A stretch of DNA of 43,014 nucleotides. Source: Branchiostoma floridae (taxonomy: Eukaryota; Chordata; Leptocardii; Amphioxiformes; Branchiostomatidae). Numbering within the stretch: position 1 is the first letter of the stretch; each line of letters starts with the position of its first letter. Location: the NCBI RefSeq assembly GCF_000003815.2, contig NC_049989.1:9723348-9766361 (forward strand). Direction: 5' to 3'. The notes under the pieces were generated by a model. It did not search any database, had not been told where the DNA came from, and worked only from the letters and a program-made list of their open reading frames with translations. The translations under genes and the position numbers were made by a program. Shown piece after piece: positions 1 to 15,500 of this stretch.

Positions 1-221
1 GTGAAGTGAAAGATAATACTGCATACCTTTATTAGTCAAATGCCTATTGTCATCTCTGTGATCTAAATACTGGTATCATTTTTACATATGCTAAGTAAAA
101 CTTAGAGTTTAGAGTAGGTTGTGACAATGTAAGCTCTTTTGTGTCTAGGCATGATATAAAATCACACCTTATATTTTAATATAAATACCTCATTCTTTTC
201 TGCAATACATGTAGTAAATGA

Positions 222-227
222 TTTATT
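222..227 (-). promoter_or_regulatory. Candidate poly(A) signal of DDX52
   Basis: The plus strand reads tttatt, which is AATAAA on the DDX52 strand, about 350 bases past the stop codon. A second candidate lies near position 28. Nothing else recognisable is seen in 1-574, which is AT-rich 3' flank or 3' UTR. Confidence 0.4.
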
Positions 228-574
228 GTGTACTTCAGTATTTAGCATTGTTCTGACGTATTTGATAACAATGCTATTGACAAAACCGAATACCATTTAC
301 AAGGAAAAGTCCACTACCAAAGTGGGTGACTTTCTTACAAGTTTTGCTAGCTCCACAGAACCGAGGCATCACATTTCTGCATGTAAACATCTCATGGTAC
401 AGTTTTATAATTACTTTTAACAAACTTAAAGATATGCGTAAACCAAAAGATGACAACTTTGCTGATTCTTGACAAGCATTTCAAGCTTGCTCTATAGTAA
501 TAAAATATGTCATGTTTGAAAATTAAGTTGTAGATTACACATGCAAGAGCTCAGCATTTCACAACAAAGTAACC

Positions 575-3500
575 TTACGACTTGGCAACATTCTGGTTGG
601 CTCCTTTCCTTTTCTTCATTCTTTTCCTCGGACCTTTACCATTTGTATTTACTGACAACAATTTTGCACTTCTGTCTATACTGGTTGCACATTTCTTCCC
701 TTGGAGTTTCTCTCCTTTGTGCTTTCCAGTTTCTTGCTCATTGTTCTTCCTGTTTCCACCAGATTCTGTGACCGTATTCCGGTCATCTGCATTTGCTGTT
801 GAGCTATCAGACTGCACAGCTTCGTGTTTCCTGGTCTTCCCTTGCATTTTCTTGCTCTTCTCAATCATTTTCCTGTGAGACGTGTAATTTACATGCATGT
901 TATAGTCAGCTCAAAAAGATATTGATACAAATCCATGTATTATGCCCTTCTGTATTCAAATATTGACAATCATCATTGTACAGGCTTACACTCCATCAGA
1001 CCCCTGTCATGAAGAATTGGTGTGTGCACCAACAAGAGCTAAATGATAGATAACTGGAGCCCAACACCAGGCTATACCGCAGAGATGTTACCAGAGATAG
1101 ATAAGTATGGATCATCATCACTATACCTACTCATGACTCATAATGTTTTGTCCTTACATGACTTGTCGAGTTGAGCTACATGTGCAAAATACAAAATTCC
1201 CTCATTCCCTTGGAAGGTATCATTCACAGCTATCTACCAAGTACAGACTGTGCAAATTGTATCCTACTCATTTTTACGATTACTGTATAGCATAAAAGCT
1301 GAATTAGTCACTTTGCAAAGGGCTCAGACGTCAATAATGGTTACCATTTAATGTTCCAAACCAGATTCTTCATACAGTTCCTCATAAATTTGTCTTTGGA
1401 ACATAACTACCATGAACCATAATGTGGTGAATTTAGCATATAGACAAAGCATTAGCTACAACCACACTTCCATGTAGCATTCTTCGTCTGGTTTGATAAG
1501 TAACCTTACCTTTTCTTCATAGCTTTGTCCACAAACATCTTTGGTGTAGTGCTGATACTTTTCCGTTTGGGTGCTCTCTTCTCCAGAAACCTTCTCTCCT
1601 TCCTAGTCACAAGAAATGAGCATAAAATGAACTGACAATGAAAAGGGAGTTTCTGAGTAAGTGATGGTATTGCATGCCCCCCTTCCACATCTGCCACATA
1701 ACACAACATCTCACACAACAGTGTCAAAAAGTATTTCCTTCAACAGACTTCCACCAATGCAAGACTAAGACGATGGTCTCGGATAGAAGACTGAAAATAT
1801 CAAGGTTTGTTTTTATCAAAATAAGAAATAATAATTTATGCAGCCCGCATCATCTAAATCCGACATCAACTAGAGTATTCCCATCCGTACCTGCTCTCAA
1901 CTTTTCTACATCTTAAAAATCTCTCTGCTGTAATATCAGTTTTCTCCATTGTGCACGTGTGGGTTAGACTACACTGCAAAAAACTCACGCTACAAACAAT
2001 TATATAATTATTTTCTGTCCGTTATACCCCCTAAGTTCCCACTGTTAACATGTTAAACATGTTAAACATGAACACCTTGTTTTATTGCTTACTGGGATAA
2101 GGCATGATCTAGACACAGTTTTTCCCGATATCTGCAAACAGATAGCTTGTTGCCGACAGCTTTTTTCGCAGTCAAGATGTCAGCAAAATTTCTCCCGCAA
2201 GGTCCGGAGTATTGCCTGATAGCTTAGCAGGGGTCCCCAACAAATTCTGGGCGTGTGTAGATGCGTCCTGACTTTGGGAGGGCTCATTGGCATATAACGC
2301 GGGCTCTAGGCTATATATATAGCTGCATCGGTTTGTGATGCTAGTGCTACTACTACAGTACTGTACAATTATGGTACTACTCTGCTTTGCTCAGTGTGTA
2401 AAGGACAAGTTATGTTGCTCCCAAACGGAGGCAGGACTGGGTCACCCATTGCATGATGCAAGATCGAGCAGTAGAGCGGCTCGCCACCTCCACCATGATG
2501 AGGGCAGTGAGGACAAAAGCAGGGTTGATCATAGTTGACATAGTTGGCCAGTGGCATCATTCCTGATGTTCTCATGTTTTAAAACATGCTAGTGAGATAC
2601 AGAGAGAACATAATCTGACAAGTTATGAGCTGAGCACCCTGCCGCCATTTTGAAAATCGCGCAATGTGTTATCACTGCAATCCAAGCGCCATGGGTGTCC
2701 CTCCCCCTACGGTATAGATCTCCGCAGTTGTCAGAGAAAACTGTGTCTAGATTGGGCCTAAGTCCTCTCAATGTTGCAAACAACTTTATTACACATGCAT
2801 GATCATGCGGGGTACAGTGAACATTGTAATTTCAAAACAGGCCCTCAAGCATTGTAAAAGCCTAATCAATTATATGTGAATGATCCTTAAGATGAAGTAG
2901 CACACAGTAGACAGGGAGATTAGCAAGGGATTCCCTCCAGCAGAAATGAATAAATGTACGATGTAACTGTAATTCTGGTGATTTGCGGTCTCACAGTTGC
3001 ATTTCAAATTTTGTGCAAACTTTCTTCTGTGCCTCAGGCAGTGGAAACTTTCCCAGAACTACAATTTAATTTTCCACCATTCCGACATTAGAAAGTATTA
3101 ATAAGCAGCTGCTGGTATAGGGATCATCGATGTTTTACACAGCAGGAGGTTGTGAAGAAAAGTAAGAAGAAATAGGCATTGTGCCATTTGTCTATATCAT
3201 TCAGTGCTCAAGCTCTATATTTTTCCTTCCTTAAAGTTTACTAGAATTGATGAAGAAATGATCTGTGGTCAGCACTGAAGGCCAAAGGACTATCTATTAG
3301 GTCTGTGGGCATGCTCTGCCAAGAAAACAACACCAACACAAATGCAAAGTTTCTTGCATTCATAAGAATTTTTTCAAACAGTACGTTCCCATCACACTTT
3401 TGCAGCACTAGTGAGGTATTGATATCTTTCTCATACCTGTTTGCTTTCTTGAGTTCCAGCATGTACTCAGGAACTTCGCAGCCTGCTTCCCTCATCACAT

Positions 3501-6500
3501 TGGCTATGCTGTGGGTAAACAAAAACAGTGCTTTACTGTCAAGCATGACATTTCTTTTACAATATAGTACAGAGAAAACATTACATATACCATGCATACA
3601 ACAGTACATATTTTGACACTGGTTTCTATGAACAAATGAATTTATTGCTCAACAATTGCACAGGGTATAATATGTATGGCAATCAATAACAACTAATAGC
3701 TATTGACATACATGTATACCTTTTTAAATGTACAGTTTATGTTTCTTTACAGATGAAGAAAAGCACACAAAAATTATGAGTACAAAAAAACAAAAACATG
3801 TAGCTCCTAAAAAAGAAACTGATGTATTTTGAATAAGACATTAAATGGAGTCAGGTACAGTATCTGCGGTGAGCCATGCTCATATTTCTAAAGAACCCAC
3901 CACACTTATTGATTTGTGACTTTCATGTTTCATTTGTACTTATATGTTCCGATGTGTATGTCTATTTATTTTCTTTGTAATATCCTTTTATTTCCTTGTA
4001 TGTAAAACTGGGCCCTATTGAAAATTAATTAATGTCTAAACTGAATAGGCGACCCAGTTGATTGAAAACAAACAAACAAAGAAACAAATAAGAGTATGAG
4101 TTCACCACAAATTCCAATGAGCAACAACAAAGTTTTCCATTCCATGCATGAGGCTAAGAATGTAGTTGTGTAGCCTTGTCTACGTGCAATTTTCAAACTA
4201 AGAAGGAAAAGGTAGTACACATATAAGCATTCTCCCTGTTTTCTTGCAATAGTAGCAGTACCATCTATTTTCATAATAGAAACTCAATACATGTACCATT
4301 TCTCTTCCAACACTTTGGATTTCTCCAACAGTTACTGTATATTTTCTTATTGAGACATAAAATACCAAGGAGATAATAATAACGTTGTCTATTTCAATTG
4401 CTATCCAGACAAAAGATCAAAAGAATGACAAATGGATACATGGATGTGAGTATACATCATTCGGACATATGTGCTCATCTTTCAACCCAATATCGCTCCT
4501 GCATATCAGCGCATCACTTCTTCCCATTCTGTCATTATCAAGGGTAACATATTGTCAATATTACCCATGTCGGAAAAGATAAGGATGACTTTCATCTGGT
4601 GGATGATAAAGTGCAAGGCATTCAAGCATAACTCCCACACTATTTTATGTTCATTTTAAGTACCTAGTACATTTTGTGGCAAACTAAGGACACACTACAA
4701 AAACAATTTGCAACCATGTTGCAAATTACGACACAGAAGCTGGCAGAGATATATTATAAATTGCAAAAATTATTGGAAAACGGAGACAAATGTAGAAGAA
4801 TGCCTCATTTCCTATAATCATAGTTGTTTTATCATGTGTATCAGTGCATATTATGATAATAAGACCAAAAATGGGAACTAAAAAAGCAGAAATCTACAGT
4901 AGGTGAAAATAAAGTTATCTACACAAGTCATGTACATGTACATGTATGTCATGTGCAATTTATTGCTGTTACAGATGTTTATGAAAATTAGAGATTTATC
5001 TAATGATGCCTTAGGGCTTGTAGACATCAGATGAAAGATAATATGTCATATCTGCTTAAAGGCCTGCAGTGTTATGAGTTTATTAAAAAGAGTTATGACT
5101 TCCTGTACCTGATGTTATGGAGTTCATAATAACTGTGCTCTGGGTTATATGTAATGTAGTCTAGGGATATTGAATGTATGGAAATATTTTCATCAGTTGG
5201 TAATTTCTTTAAAATTGGTCTGTCAACTTTCTGCTGGTAAAGAAAATATGGGAGAACAACACATTAATTAAGTACTCAAAATGGGGTAGGGAATCTCCCG
5301 AGCAGCCCTCGTAACCCCTGCTTTGCCTATTGGGTCAGTTAGTCCTCACTCATAGTGAGCAATTGGGCTGGTCTCAATCATGATGTTTCCGCACCAAGGC
5401 AAAGAGATGCTGTTACACTTTTACAATGTAACTTGTAACCTTGAGTGGCCTTCAGGTCTTGTTATGTGGTGACCATGAATAAAAAAAAAGTACTCTTGAT
5501 TTTGACTACATCCTGACAATAAGGTGTGGTGAATTTGAATTTACAGTAATTACAGAGAAGCAGCAAAATGAATTACATTTAATTTATCAAATTAAATTAT
5601 ATGCCGCAATACAACTGTCTTGCTAAAATGGATCATTGTCAATGGTAAGTACATTATATTTATGGTACTTAGTGTTAGGCAAAAATACTCATGCACTGGA
5701 GTATTAGTCCCTGAAAAATACATCAGCTAAAGTTAAACATGTAAACTGTTTGCTTTTGAAGCTTAACTTCTTGGAAAGCTTAAGGTCTCTGCCCTTTTTG
5801 ATGACAAAAACCCTTCCTAGATTATAGTCTTTCGAAGCATATCATGTGGAAGCCTTCTTCCATGACAGTAGCATCCATTAGCAGCCCAGTCTGTACTTAG
5901 AAGCAGATTCCAGATGTCATACAAGATAAACTGTCTGGATGAAACCAGCAAGCATGCTTTCTCCATAAAGCACCTGTCACAATTATGCTGACCCAACCAA
6001 CAACTTTGCTCCTGATCACTCCCTAAACAAAGCTAATTAAAAGGGCACAACCCGCCGTACGTGCAATTTGTCCGTACGTTTTTTTTGTAGGCCACGTATT
6101 TCAGAAAACATTAGGCTGTAAAGGGCAGGCTCGTCAACCGTACTGGCACGTACGGGGGCAAATCCGCAGTCCGATGGCACACAAATTTTGCCTGCACATA
6201 AAGTTTTACGGCGTGTCTGCGTGCTCCAAAATCCGTCAGATTCCCTAAGAGTTTGTTTGGAGGCGGTACTTACCATTTACGGATCGTCAAAAGATTGCCC
6301 ACGTTTTGGCACGCAGACAGCACATATTTACGGTGGGTTGTGCCCTTAGTTTAACAAACGTCGGTGCTGAGTTGGGAGGAGCCTGGAATCCACCCAACTC
6401 TACAGTAGTCTCTCTCCTTTAATTGCATTCAAGCAGAATATGACTTTTTATAAGATTCATAGTTGGCCAGAGTTTTTAAAGACTAGTAAGCAACTTCACT

Positions 6501-9500
6501 GACCAAAACAATATTTTGTACACATGACAAGCACATATTCTGCAGTATTTCAAGTTAGACTTAGAGGGGCAGAACTTGCCACTGAAGATGTCCTTACCCA
6601 TATTCTAATACAATATTCTAATACATGGAGTCATGCTGCCAACTGTACTCTCCTGTGCAGCCTCGTTTTGGTGCCTCATGACCCCGAATAACCCCGGAAA
6701 ATCCAAGATGGCTGCCATACCTGGAAATGACTCTATTAACAATCACAGATGACCTTGCTCATGACTAACAGTAACAACCAACCATGGTCTGGAGAGAGGG
6801 TCTGGAGGCTACGGTTGGCTGTGTGTGACAGGGGCTTGATGGACAAGTCTTTCACTCACCTTCTCAGATGAACAATGTCATCCTCGGTGAAGAAGGTCAA
6901 GGCTTTGCCAGGTCTCCCAGCTCTTCCAGTCCGGCCTGTTGATATATATGAGGAAAATATTGCTATTTCTGCAAGGTATCAACTGTCAACAATAAGCTTT
7001 ATCTGATTTTCTCATAACGATTAAGTCATCAAAAGCTTCCGTATAACAAGCCAAAAGAGGTTGATTGACAAAACCCACCTATTGTCAATGAGAGTTTGTC
7101 ACTGTACAATACAGTCAAACCTGTCTATGGTGGCCACTCAAGGGACCGGACAATTTTGGCCACTATAGACAGGTGGCCTCTGTATAGAGGTGGCAACTTG
7201 TAGATAAAATATCCAAGGGACCGACAAAAAGTGGCCACTATGGACAGGTGGCCCCTCTGTAGAGGTGGCACCTAATACAGGTTTGACTGTACATTTTAAG
7301 TATATACTACCTTCACTCAATAGATTTTAAAGCACAGTGCCAAATGAACCGGGGCACAAACTACTCGTATATCACAATGACTCGGAATCAATATTTATTA
7401 TTTCATTATTATTATATACATATAAAAGCCTCAATTCTACATAAACTAGGGGTATATGTCTGTCTTGCATCTATAAAATCACAATGTACTAATGAAATGC
7501 AAGTAAGAAACAACACAAAACCACACCTATTCTGTGGATGTAGCTGACAGCGCTGGTAGGAAAGTCATAGTTGATGACCAGGTTGACACCTTTGAAGTCA
7601 ATGCCTCTTCCCATCAGCTCAGTACAGATTAGAACCCAGATCTTCCCTGTCCGGAAACACTTCACAGTGTTATCTCTCTGCATGGAGAAAATAGATAGAA
7701 TAAAAGAAAAAAATTAACAAAAGTTAACGACAATACAGGAAAACTGGATCTTCTTTTGTTTACAGATAGAAATATTCACACTCAGTCTGTTTGTTTTCTT
7801 CTTTTCATTTGATTAATTTTTTCCAGCTAACACCAGTTTACCAGTATCCGTAAGGGAAACCTTTATCCGTTCTTTTTAAGAACAATGTATCTAGGGATAT
7901 AAAGTCGACAGATGATGGTTTCAAACTGCAATATTTTGAAAATAGTACAATTTGAAACTACCGTTCATCAACTTGATATCCCTGAATACCCTGTTTAGCA
8001 ACACAACGGATATATATAGCTATATCCGTTGTGTAGCTATAGGTTACACCGCGGATAAAGGTGAACTAATGTTATATGTTATAGCACGCAGCATCTATAC
8101 ACATGTTTCAGAACTAAACATTTCCATTCTGCTGGCATACCATAAGCATCCAGCATTACTGTACAATGTATATCAGACAATCACAAATGACACGTATGCC
8201 CTTTTCAGTCTGCCACGTTGATCTGAATGTGCGATTTTTCACACTGCCGCCTCTAGGTCACCTAAGGCCATGTTACACTACATGTTACATTGGACACATT
8301 TGAAAGATAAGGCCAAAGAGACAAGTGCTGTGTCCTCACTCAGCTATTGAGTGTGGCACTACTGACAGATAAACCTGTTATCTGTCTACTACAGACACTG
8401 CCGGGGATGTCTGTACAATCATGTTACATGCACATTAACTTAGTCATTCAACCCATCATCATTTTTACACTTAATATACCCTAGAGGGTAGTTAGGGTGC
8501 CAAGGGTGGTATGAGATCTTTGAGTTTAAGACAATTTTTACAAAATTTAGCTTAACATTTTTTTAATCGTTGGCTTATAAGCAATGCATGTATTCTGCAA
8601 AAACCTTTTGTATCTATTTTTGGTTTACAGCTTACATCTAAAGTAAGACGTTATGCTTAAGGATAAAAAAAGTTTTGCATCTACTTTTGGTTTACAGCTT
8701 AAATTTAGTAATAGGTTATGCTTAAGGCAATGAACCCGAAGTTATAAACTGATTAAAGACAGCTCTTTAAATATAGCAAACAAGTCTTGCAGGTTTATGT
8801 GGGTTGCATATGTAGCAGTATATAATAAAGGGTTAATGCCCCGGCCCGAGGTGTATATGGTGAGATAATCCCTGGTCAGGTGCGATAACCACCGAATAAA
8901 CCACCGAGTGAGCGTAGCGAACGAGGTGGTTTATGAGGTGGTTATCGCACNNNNNNNNNNNNNNNNNNNNNNNNNNNNNNNNNNNNNNNNNNNNNNNNNN
9001 NNNNNNNNNNNNNNNNNNNNNNNNNNNNNNNNNNNNNNNNNNNNNNNNNNNNNNNNNNNNNNNNNNNNNNNNNNNNNNNNNNNNNNNNNNNNNNNNNNNN
9101 NNNNNNNNNNNNNNNNNNNNNNNNNNNNNNNNNNNNNNNNNNNNNNNNNNNNNNNNNNNNNNNNNNNNNNNNNNNNNNNNNNNNNNNNNNNNNNNNNNNN
9201 NNNNNNNNNNNNNNNNNNNNNNNNNNNNNNNNNNNNNNNNNNNNNNNNNNNNNNNNNNNNNNNNNNNNNNNNNNNNNNNNNNNNNNNNNNNNNNNNNNNN
9301 NNNNNNNNNNNNNNNNNNNNNNNNNNNNNNNNNNNNNNNNNNNNNNNNNNNNNNNNNNNNNNNNNNNNNNNNNNNNNNNNNNNNNNNNNNNNNNNNNNNN
9401 NNNNNNNNNNNNNNNNNNNNNNNNNNNNNNNNNNNCTGAATCTACGTGTTACGGCGTCATAACCAACGTGGAACGGGGCCTTCTGATTGGTCCGCGGCGC

Positions 9501-12500
9501 CTGGCTATATGATAATGTATTATAATACACCCAATATGAGTTAATGAGAACTTTCAATTTCCAATCTTGAAACAAGCAGTTTGGTTTCAAGAAAATATTT
9601 TGACCAATTTTTGTTTACATTTTTCAATGCATATGCATACAACATATCTTCCGTATTTCCCTGAATATACATCCCTTTGCAATATTTGACAAGGTACTGT
9701 AAGTTGATCCACATTTGCTGCACCTAATTTTTGTGCCACAGTGAAAATCATGATTTTGAGGTCGCAGTTGAATCAATGCTTGAAACAATCAAAGACATGT
9801 GAAGAAAAAATGACTGTGGGTATTTTGAGTTTGCACTGGACCTGTCAATGAAAATAATGCCAAATCAAAAAAGACACCAAAGTTTCAAAATAGACAGTAC
9901 TAGTATACTTGAATCTGATTTAACCATCTTGTGGTGCAGAATGTATTGCCAAACACAATCATTATTTTGTTTACATTTTCAGTCAACATTCAGTGACATG
10001 TACACTCAAATTCACTCTGTAATACAATTATGACTTAACTGTTCAAAGTACATGACAAAGCTGAAATCTTGTACATGTTATACTTTGAAATTCCTTTCAT
10101 GATAGAAGTACATCATATCTGTGTATTCTTTCCATTTACCCTGAAAAACATTTGTGTACTGAAGTGATTTCTCTACTCGGTGGGTCCAAAGTTTTCTTAG
10201 ACGATTTAAGTAAGATTGAATTTGTCAATGTTGAGATCTTGTACATTACACTTAATGGGCAAGGGAAGCTCTTGTGGACCAAATGGACCTACTGTATAAG
10301 ATACATATCTAGGACTGGTACCCAAGTAAAGCTTAATGTTACAATTTATGGAGGTGGAGACTGAAATAAAGATACCTGTGAGAGTACATTTACAAGTGCT
10401 CCCCTGATAAAAGCTAGAGCCCTGGGGTATATGTTTCTGGACACTATCTGTAGCATACACGTCTCACAATGGTGGTGTGTGCTGATATAAAGTATGATAC
10501 TTTAGGGCCCTGAGGACATAACAACACAGTGTAATGTTGTTGATATATGTAAGAGTCATAATGTAGAGTGTCAAGGCTTAGACTGAATAAGACTTAGTGC
10601 TCTGTCAGCTATTCTAAAGATCATAATCATCATGTCAGTTTGCTAAGACTAAGTTCTCTCTGCAAGAAAGAATGTTTTATCAAATTGATTGTGACAGTGC
10701 ACTTAGCTTTCAAAAGTATATACTGAGACTGACATACAAGAGTCTTACATGTACATCATGAGCATTCTAAAAACATGCACTCATTGGACATTGAATTACT
10801 GTGAATGCAGAAATGTTCGCGGTGGTTTAATTTTCGTGGTTTTCGCGGTGGCCTCTTCACAGCGAACTTAAAACCACCACAAACATTTATCCATGACAGT
10901 AATTATATAAGAAACTACAGCGCATTGTGCTACGGTAACCACAAACTTAAAACCACGAGAAAAGTCATTTTTCCCGCTATCGCGAAATTAAATCCCCGCA
11001 AACTTAAATGCATTTACAGTACTTGATTGATGGATACAACTGAAGTTTAAGAGGGAGGTATGTGTACATACATGTACTCTAGACCAGTACTAATCAATCT
11101 GTACATGGTATGAAAACCTCAACCTCGGTGGACACAGAAATTATAGACATTGTAAATACGTATCAAAGTTTATTCCCTGCCCTTCTATCTTTGCAACAGC
11201 AAGGCTCTCCACAGACTGTGGATTAACCATGTCGCTATTCTGGTTTTGAAAACTAGGGTGCTAATTCTCTTTAACATGTACCTGGATTAGCCTGATTAAA
11301 TCTTGCTTATAGCAGCCCGCCAAACATCCCCCGGCCTCCTAGAAGCTCAAACTCCGCAGGGAGGGGCCAGTTACAGCCCAGGACAGTAAAGTTTGCGTTA
11401 CACAGACTAGTACCTAGATTATTTTGCTAACGTTCATTAAAACTTACATAAAGACTACTGTACTATCTCCTATAGTGCACTTTACTCTAAAGTTCAGTTT
11501 ATAATATGACTGTCAGAAATTTGGTACCTGAGTCTGAGTCCTGTCCGCATGGATCACATCCACATTGATACCATCATAGATGAGCTCATGGAACAGCTCC
11601 TTGGCTCGTTCCTTGGACTGAACAAAGATCAGCACTGGAGGGGTCAGCCCCTGAAAAATACACGTGTCAACTAATTGTTTAATTCAGTAGGAGAGGAGCA
11701 CAGCAGAGTCATGAATATATATAATGTAATGTCTGAGACGTACTATTTGAAATGACTGAAGAACATGTCATATTCAAATTAACATGCTCTAATTCATCTT
11801 AAGGACTCGGGGTATTGATTTTGCAATCGGGAGGGAAAGGTAAAATTTCTTAAGGTTTTCATGATTAAAACAATACGGTAGAAATAAAAGTACATGTTTA
11901 GTATGTGATGAATTTGTGGTGGGGTCTCATCATGTAAACCAGGAACATAAAACCAGCACCAACATTTCATGATTGAAAGTCCATGGATAGAGTAGTTAAA
12001 ATACCTACTTTTCTGACAAGCTCTCTCATGGCCAGCAATTTGCCAGATTCAGACCCAACAAACAGCAACTGTTGTTCAACTGTATCCACAGCTGAGTTCC
12101 TGTGGGAGATGAAATTGAAATTTTTCATTAGATAAAAATATATTACACACCAGAAGAAAGAACTTATTATGACAATGTATGATATCAACAGTTACTATCA
12201 GCTAAGCTGTCTGGGTTTGCCATGTATTTCATTGTCTGCAATTTCAATAGATCTAAATCCAAACAGTTACTACAGGGACAACTTGCAGTACTGCAAATAA
12301 TCAGTAGCGGGCAGCATTGAATAAAGGTTCCTTTACCTTGCTCCAATGCTAACTGTCACCACGTTGTCCAGGTTCACCTTGCACCACTGCTCCACATCGT
12401 ACGCGAACGTTGCGCTGAACATGGCCCTACGCACGTGGGAGGAGTCGCAGGCCTGGTAGATGACTCCCAGCTGATCTCGGAAACCCTGCTTTCCCTCCTC

Positions 12501-15500
12501 AAACAGTTTGTCCGACTCGTCCACTACTAGCCACTCCACACTAGTGAGCAAAAAACATCTGTATCTGTACAGCCAGTATGACTGGCCTTCGGTGTAACAC
12601 ATCTGATTCAGCTTCCTTATCAGCATCTGTATATGTACAGCCCGTATGACCGGCTTTCGGCGCAAAACACCAGCTACTACATCCGCATCTATACAGCCAG
12701 TGTAAACACCCTTTGGCATAACACACCAGTATCACAGTCACGTGGCGTGGCAGTAGCGGGATATATTAACAGTGAACGGCCTGTCACACCTAATCTTTGC
12801 ACATCTAGTTGTTCAAAAGTTATCTAGCAAGCTAGGATACCCCTACTGTACTTGGTGGCAAAAAGTTACGCTCTACAAAAGTTGCAAGACAGACTTGAAG
12901 AAATAAAAGCAGTCCTCCTCAAGAATGATGCCTTTGAAACAATTGGTAGTAGCAAAACGTAGTTTCTCTGGCAATTTCAGCGAAGCACACTACGTCATCT
13001 TTACTGTAACTCTTTCTAATAAAATCTGATTTCCTATATATGTCTATTATATTATATAACACTGTCAGCAACCTGTCTTTTAGTCATTCAGTAAGTGTTT
13101 TAGTATCTCTTACATGCAGAGGTTTGATGCCTAAAACTTCCCCTTATAATTACATCCACCAGTCTGGTGTCTGGACTTTGAGTCCCCATTTAAAAACACG
13201 AAATGCATTTACCCCTTATTCTACACCTGAGCGGGGTATGATGAAATTCAATCCATACGGCAAAGCAGTCTGGCCGCTTACCACAGCAACAAGGCTCTTT
13301 ATCTTTGTAAGTTGTGACATTTTGGAAAACTTACCTGTGTAATGATACGATGGGAGGATCTTGTTTCAGCATGTACACCAGTCTGTTTGGAGTTGTCACC
13401 AAAATATCTAAATAAATGGAAATCAAAACCAAAAGTCACTTTGACATGGTGTAACAAACTGTACACAATACATAAATAAATGGAAATCAAAACCAAAAGT
13501 CACCTTGACATGGTGTAACAAACTGTACACAATACATATATATTGTAGTAATGTACATTCATTTCTTACATCTCATAAAATAGCTACCTTTGAAATGTCA
13601 AACTTTTAAATTTTTTGCAAGCATATCATATTTGACTTCAAAGTACCAATCTACATAAAAGAACCACTATATACAAGAATCTTTAAGATGTTGCAAAAAT
13701 GTTGATGTCAGAGTTATGGTGTACTTTGCCCAAGTGTCTTACAAATCTAGTTCTCCTTTTTCCCTGGCATGTTAAGGGATCTGTGTATCGACTAGGTTCA
13801 ATTAGCATATCTTGCTTCAAAATGTATTAGACTTAGAGCATATCTTTCAATTCATTTTTTAAAGGAGATCATAACTCTTATAATCTCTACTACTAGTCCA
13901 CTCCTTACCAAACTTCTTTGCAGAGTTGGGTCCAAACTTCTTGGCAGCCTGCGCAGGTTTCTCTATGTAGTACGTCCTGAAGCCACGCCCCTCTCCCAGC
14001 CTCTGGAACCATGTAAACGTCTGGGCGAGAAGCAAGATACAGATTGGGAACACCTTTTCCATGTCCTATATGAAATGTGTATTACCAATATATGATTCAA
14101 CGTCTTGTTGTTACCATCATTCTCCCTAAGTCAGAAACATCAAGCTTAGCCACTGGTTCCATAGGCGAAGCAGGGGTTACAAGGCTACAATTACAATTCC
14201 CTACCCCGTTTTGGCCGGAATGGTTTGATCCACTCATATCGCACCATCGCACAAGTGGCGTGTTTTTTTACGTGCCCGGGGTATGGCTCTCCCCAGACAC
14301 GGGACCTCCATTTAACGTCCTATCCGAAGCTTAGTACTCATTTTCACCTGAGAAAAGTGAGGAAAGTCGTGTAAAGTGCCTTTCCCAAGGGCACAAGATC
14401 AGTAACACGGCAGCCGGATTCGAACCCGCGACCTCTCGGTCGGCCGTGCGGCAGCCGTGCGGCAGCCATGCGGCAGTGGTGCTATGAAAATATAATGTAC
14501 ACCATGTTCAGAAATTTTGGCAAAAATCCCCCTGCTATGGTGCGGCAGTGGTGCGGCAGTGGTGCCAATTAAACTATCTAGACCAGCTTGAATCTGTGTA
14601 CTGCAAATCTTTGTTAATACATACATTTGTATAATAATATTTGTTAACAGACTTTGAATACAAGCATATGTTATGTATCCTATTTTGATACTGTAATAGT
14701 AACTTTGGTTTTCACAGCTGTTACAATAAAGACGGCAATAACTCTTGATATTCACGTTGCCACAACTTGAAGTCTAAGTAATGGACATCAACATATTTTC
14801 GTACTCCCGACCTGTTTTGCGAGCTCCCTGGTTGGAGACACGACCACGGCCCTGAAGCCCTGTCGGCGCGGTTCTCGCAGGTGGTGCAGGATGGGTAAGA
14901 TGAAGGCTGCTGTCTTACCGGAACCCGTCGGTGCGCAGGCCAGAATTTCTCTCCTCTGGAAAGGACACATGAGGACAATTCTAAGTTAATGTCCCCTCAA
15001 TTTGTTTTGACCATGAGCAAGTATAATGTCTGCAATTTGGCTAAGCAGATTACTAGGTCACTTCTATTCCTTCTGATAAGCACAGGCCCATACACAGGAC
15101 TAAAAAGTTAGTATTCCCCTCTGAAGTATGATGTGCCCAAGAAGGGTTCAAACCTTGAGCTGTGCAAGCACTACAATATGTAACATTTCTTAGGTCTTTT
15201 GTATGACCAGACTGTAATTTTAACCCATGACTTCCTAGATGTAAACAAATATGCCATCCACTAGGTTATAATATCTTATTAAGTGTGGAGTACAACGTAC
15301 TAAAAAAAAACATGATAGCAAGCACAATGTAATACTATCTGTTCCTGTTCTTACCTGTAACATGAGTGGTATAGCCTGCATCTGGATGGGTGTAGGTTCC
15401 TCATACCCCAGGCCCTGTAGGTTGGTGAGGATCTGGGAGTGGATACCGTACATGCACTCCCTGTAATACTATCTCAGTATCTGTTCCTGTTCTTACCTGT

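Noticed and set aside
2335-2783. GC-richer island as a nested gene in a DDX52 intron
   Set aside because: Only short overlapping frames on both strands, no splice-consistent extension and no family match.
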